From the NCBI GenBank assembly GCA_024409165.1, contig JAKSUE010000076.1, positions 1-6,871 of the forward strand: a DNA stretch of 6,871 nucleotides, read 5' to 3'. Of this stretch, positions 6,298 through 6,871 are shown in pieces. Position 1 is the first letter of the stretch. Every line of letters begins with the position of its first letter. The stretch comes from an archaeon. GTDB lineage: Archaea; Methanobacteriota; Methanobacteria; Methanobacteriales; Methanobacteriaceae. A model generated the notes under the pieces. That model worked only from the letters and a program-made list of their open reading frames with translations, did no database searches and was not told the DNA's origin. The position numbers and the translations under genes were made by a program.

Positions 6298-6320
6298 AAA
6301 ATTAAGACATATTTTTTATT

Positions 6321-6797
6321 ATGTCAAGTGAAGAAAAACCAAAATTAAAAGTTATTGCTATTAAAAATGGAACTGTTATAGATCATATTGCTCCTAATAA
6401 AGCACTTCAAGTATTAAAAATCTTAAATTTACCTGAAACTGATGGTAAAATGACTTTAGCTATGAATATTTCATCTAAGTATGGTTCTAAAGATCTTGTG
6501 AAAATTGAAAATAGGGAACTTGATTCTAAAGAGCTTGATAAGATTTCATTAATTGCTCCTAAAGCTACTATTAATATTATTAGGGATTATAAAGTAGTTT
6601 ATAAAGAAAAAGTAAGAATTATGGATGAGTTAGAATCTACTGTTAAATGTACTAATCCAAAATGTATTTCTAATAATAAGGATGAGCCAATTAATTCTAA
6701 ATTTAGTGTTGTAAATAAAGATCCAATAACTCTTAGATGTCATTATTGTGAGAGATTAATTGAATCTGAAGATATTGAAAAACAGTTTAAATTTTAA
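6321..6797 (+). CDS. pyrI: Aspartate carbamoyltransferase regulatory chain
   Basis: The 158-residue protein is the regulatory subunit that binds the catalytic PyrB trimers and carries the nucleotide effector site for feedback control of pyrimidine synthesis. The N-terminal allosteric domain (about 8-105) contains the family opening KVIAIKNGTVIDHI (10-23), with later ALQVLKILNLP (28-38). The C-terminal zinc domain has four Cys ligands, C110 and C115 (CTNPKC) and C140 and C143 (CHYC), the same C-x4-C and C-x2-C pairs as E. coli PyrI. Length is typical. The start at 6321 is the only good one and fits family alignments, but lacks a Shine-Dalgarno site, unlike most genes here. pyrB is not upstream, where the divergent tldD lies; it could only be downstream of the window, past the terminator. 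Confidence 0.96.
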   Translation: MSSEEKPKLKVIAIKNGTVIDHIAPNKALQVLKILNLPETDGKMTLAMNISSKYGSKDLVKIENRELDSKELDKISLIAPKATINIIRDYKVVYKEKVRIMDELESTVKCTNPKCISNNKDEPINSKFSVVNKDPITLRCHYCERLIESEDIEKQFKF

Positions 6798-6839
6798 ATT
6801 TAGTGGGTAAATACACTATTTTTAAATTTATAATTTTTT
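6793..6839 (+). terminator. pyrI terminator: two-part hairpin including the stop codon, with T tracts
   Basis: TAGTG (6801-6805) pairs with CACTA (6814-6818) over an 8-nt loop. Beyond a TT/TT internal loop, TTTAAA (6793-6798) pairs with TTTAAA (6821-6826). The TAA stop (6795-6797) is in the outer stem. T5 (6819-6823) and T6 (6834-6839) follow. No further gene is visible up to the window end at 6871. Confidence 0.55.
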
Positions 6840-6871
6840 AGTTTTGGTTTAATAATTTTATTTTTTTCTTT

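Noticed and set aside
1..6871. Defence island, toxin-antitoxin, prophage or other new multi-gene system
   Set aside because: All complete genes belong to recognised housekeeping or conserved archaeal families; no transposase, integrase, nuclease or small paired genes are visible.

Overview
The window is a gene-dense stretch of an AT-rich archaeal chromosome. Several protein families point to an archaeon: a NOG1-type ribosome-assembly GTPase, a DUF447 flavoprotein, a separate aspartate carbamoyltransferase regulatory chain (PyrI), and a TldD/AMMECR1 pair. Promoters look archaeal (a BRE/TATA element before hsp20) and several genes have strong Shine-Dalgarno sites. The base composition, the spacers made almost only of A and T, and this gene set suggest a methanogen of the Methanobacteriaceae (Methanobrevibacter or Methanosphaera type). 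That placement is inference.

Layout, left to right. (1) The C-terminus of an unidentified Lys/Glu-rich repeat protein runs rightward to 112. (2) A DUF447 split-barrel flavoprotein gene runs leftward (114-770); its stop codon is one base from the first gene's stop, and both stops lie in one 20-bp perfect palindrome. (3) A two-SIS-domain sugar-phosphate isomerase-like gene runs rightward (950-1954), divergent from DUF447. (4) An AT-rich convergent spacer with terminators for both sides follows. (5) A small heat-shock protein (2139-2729) with a LEA-like N-terminal extension runs leftward from a strong promoter. (6) Three leftward genes, tldD, an AMMECR1-family gene and nog1 (6106 down to 2937), have no compact hairpin/U-tract terminator between them and may be read as one unit. 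(7) pyrI runs rightward (6321-6797), divergent from tldD and apparently leaderless.

The genes are mostly housekeeping: ribosome assembly, protein quality control and peptide processing, pyrimidine control and sugar-phosphate metabolism. I see no CRISPR array, insertion sequence, prophage, tRNA or rRNA, and no convincing new multi-gene system. The most striking signal concerns gene ends. At each of the five likely transcription-unit ends at DUF447, the left-edge gene, the SIS gene, hsp20 and pyrI, the stop codon lies inside a short hairpin followed by a U-rich tract. Other points are Shine-Dalgarno sequences that themselves contain an in-frame start codon before three genes (so naive starts are 2-3 codons too long), an exact 18-residue helical repeat at the left edge, and LEA-type 11-mers fused to an Hsp20.
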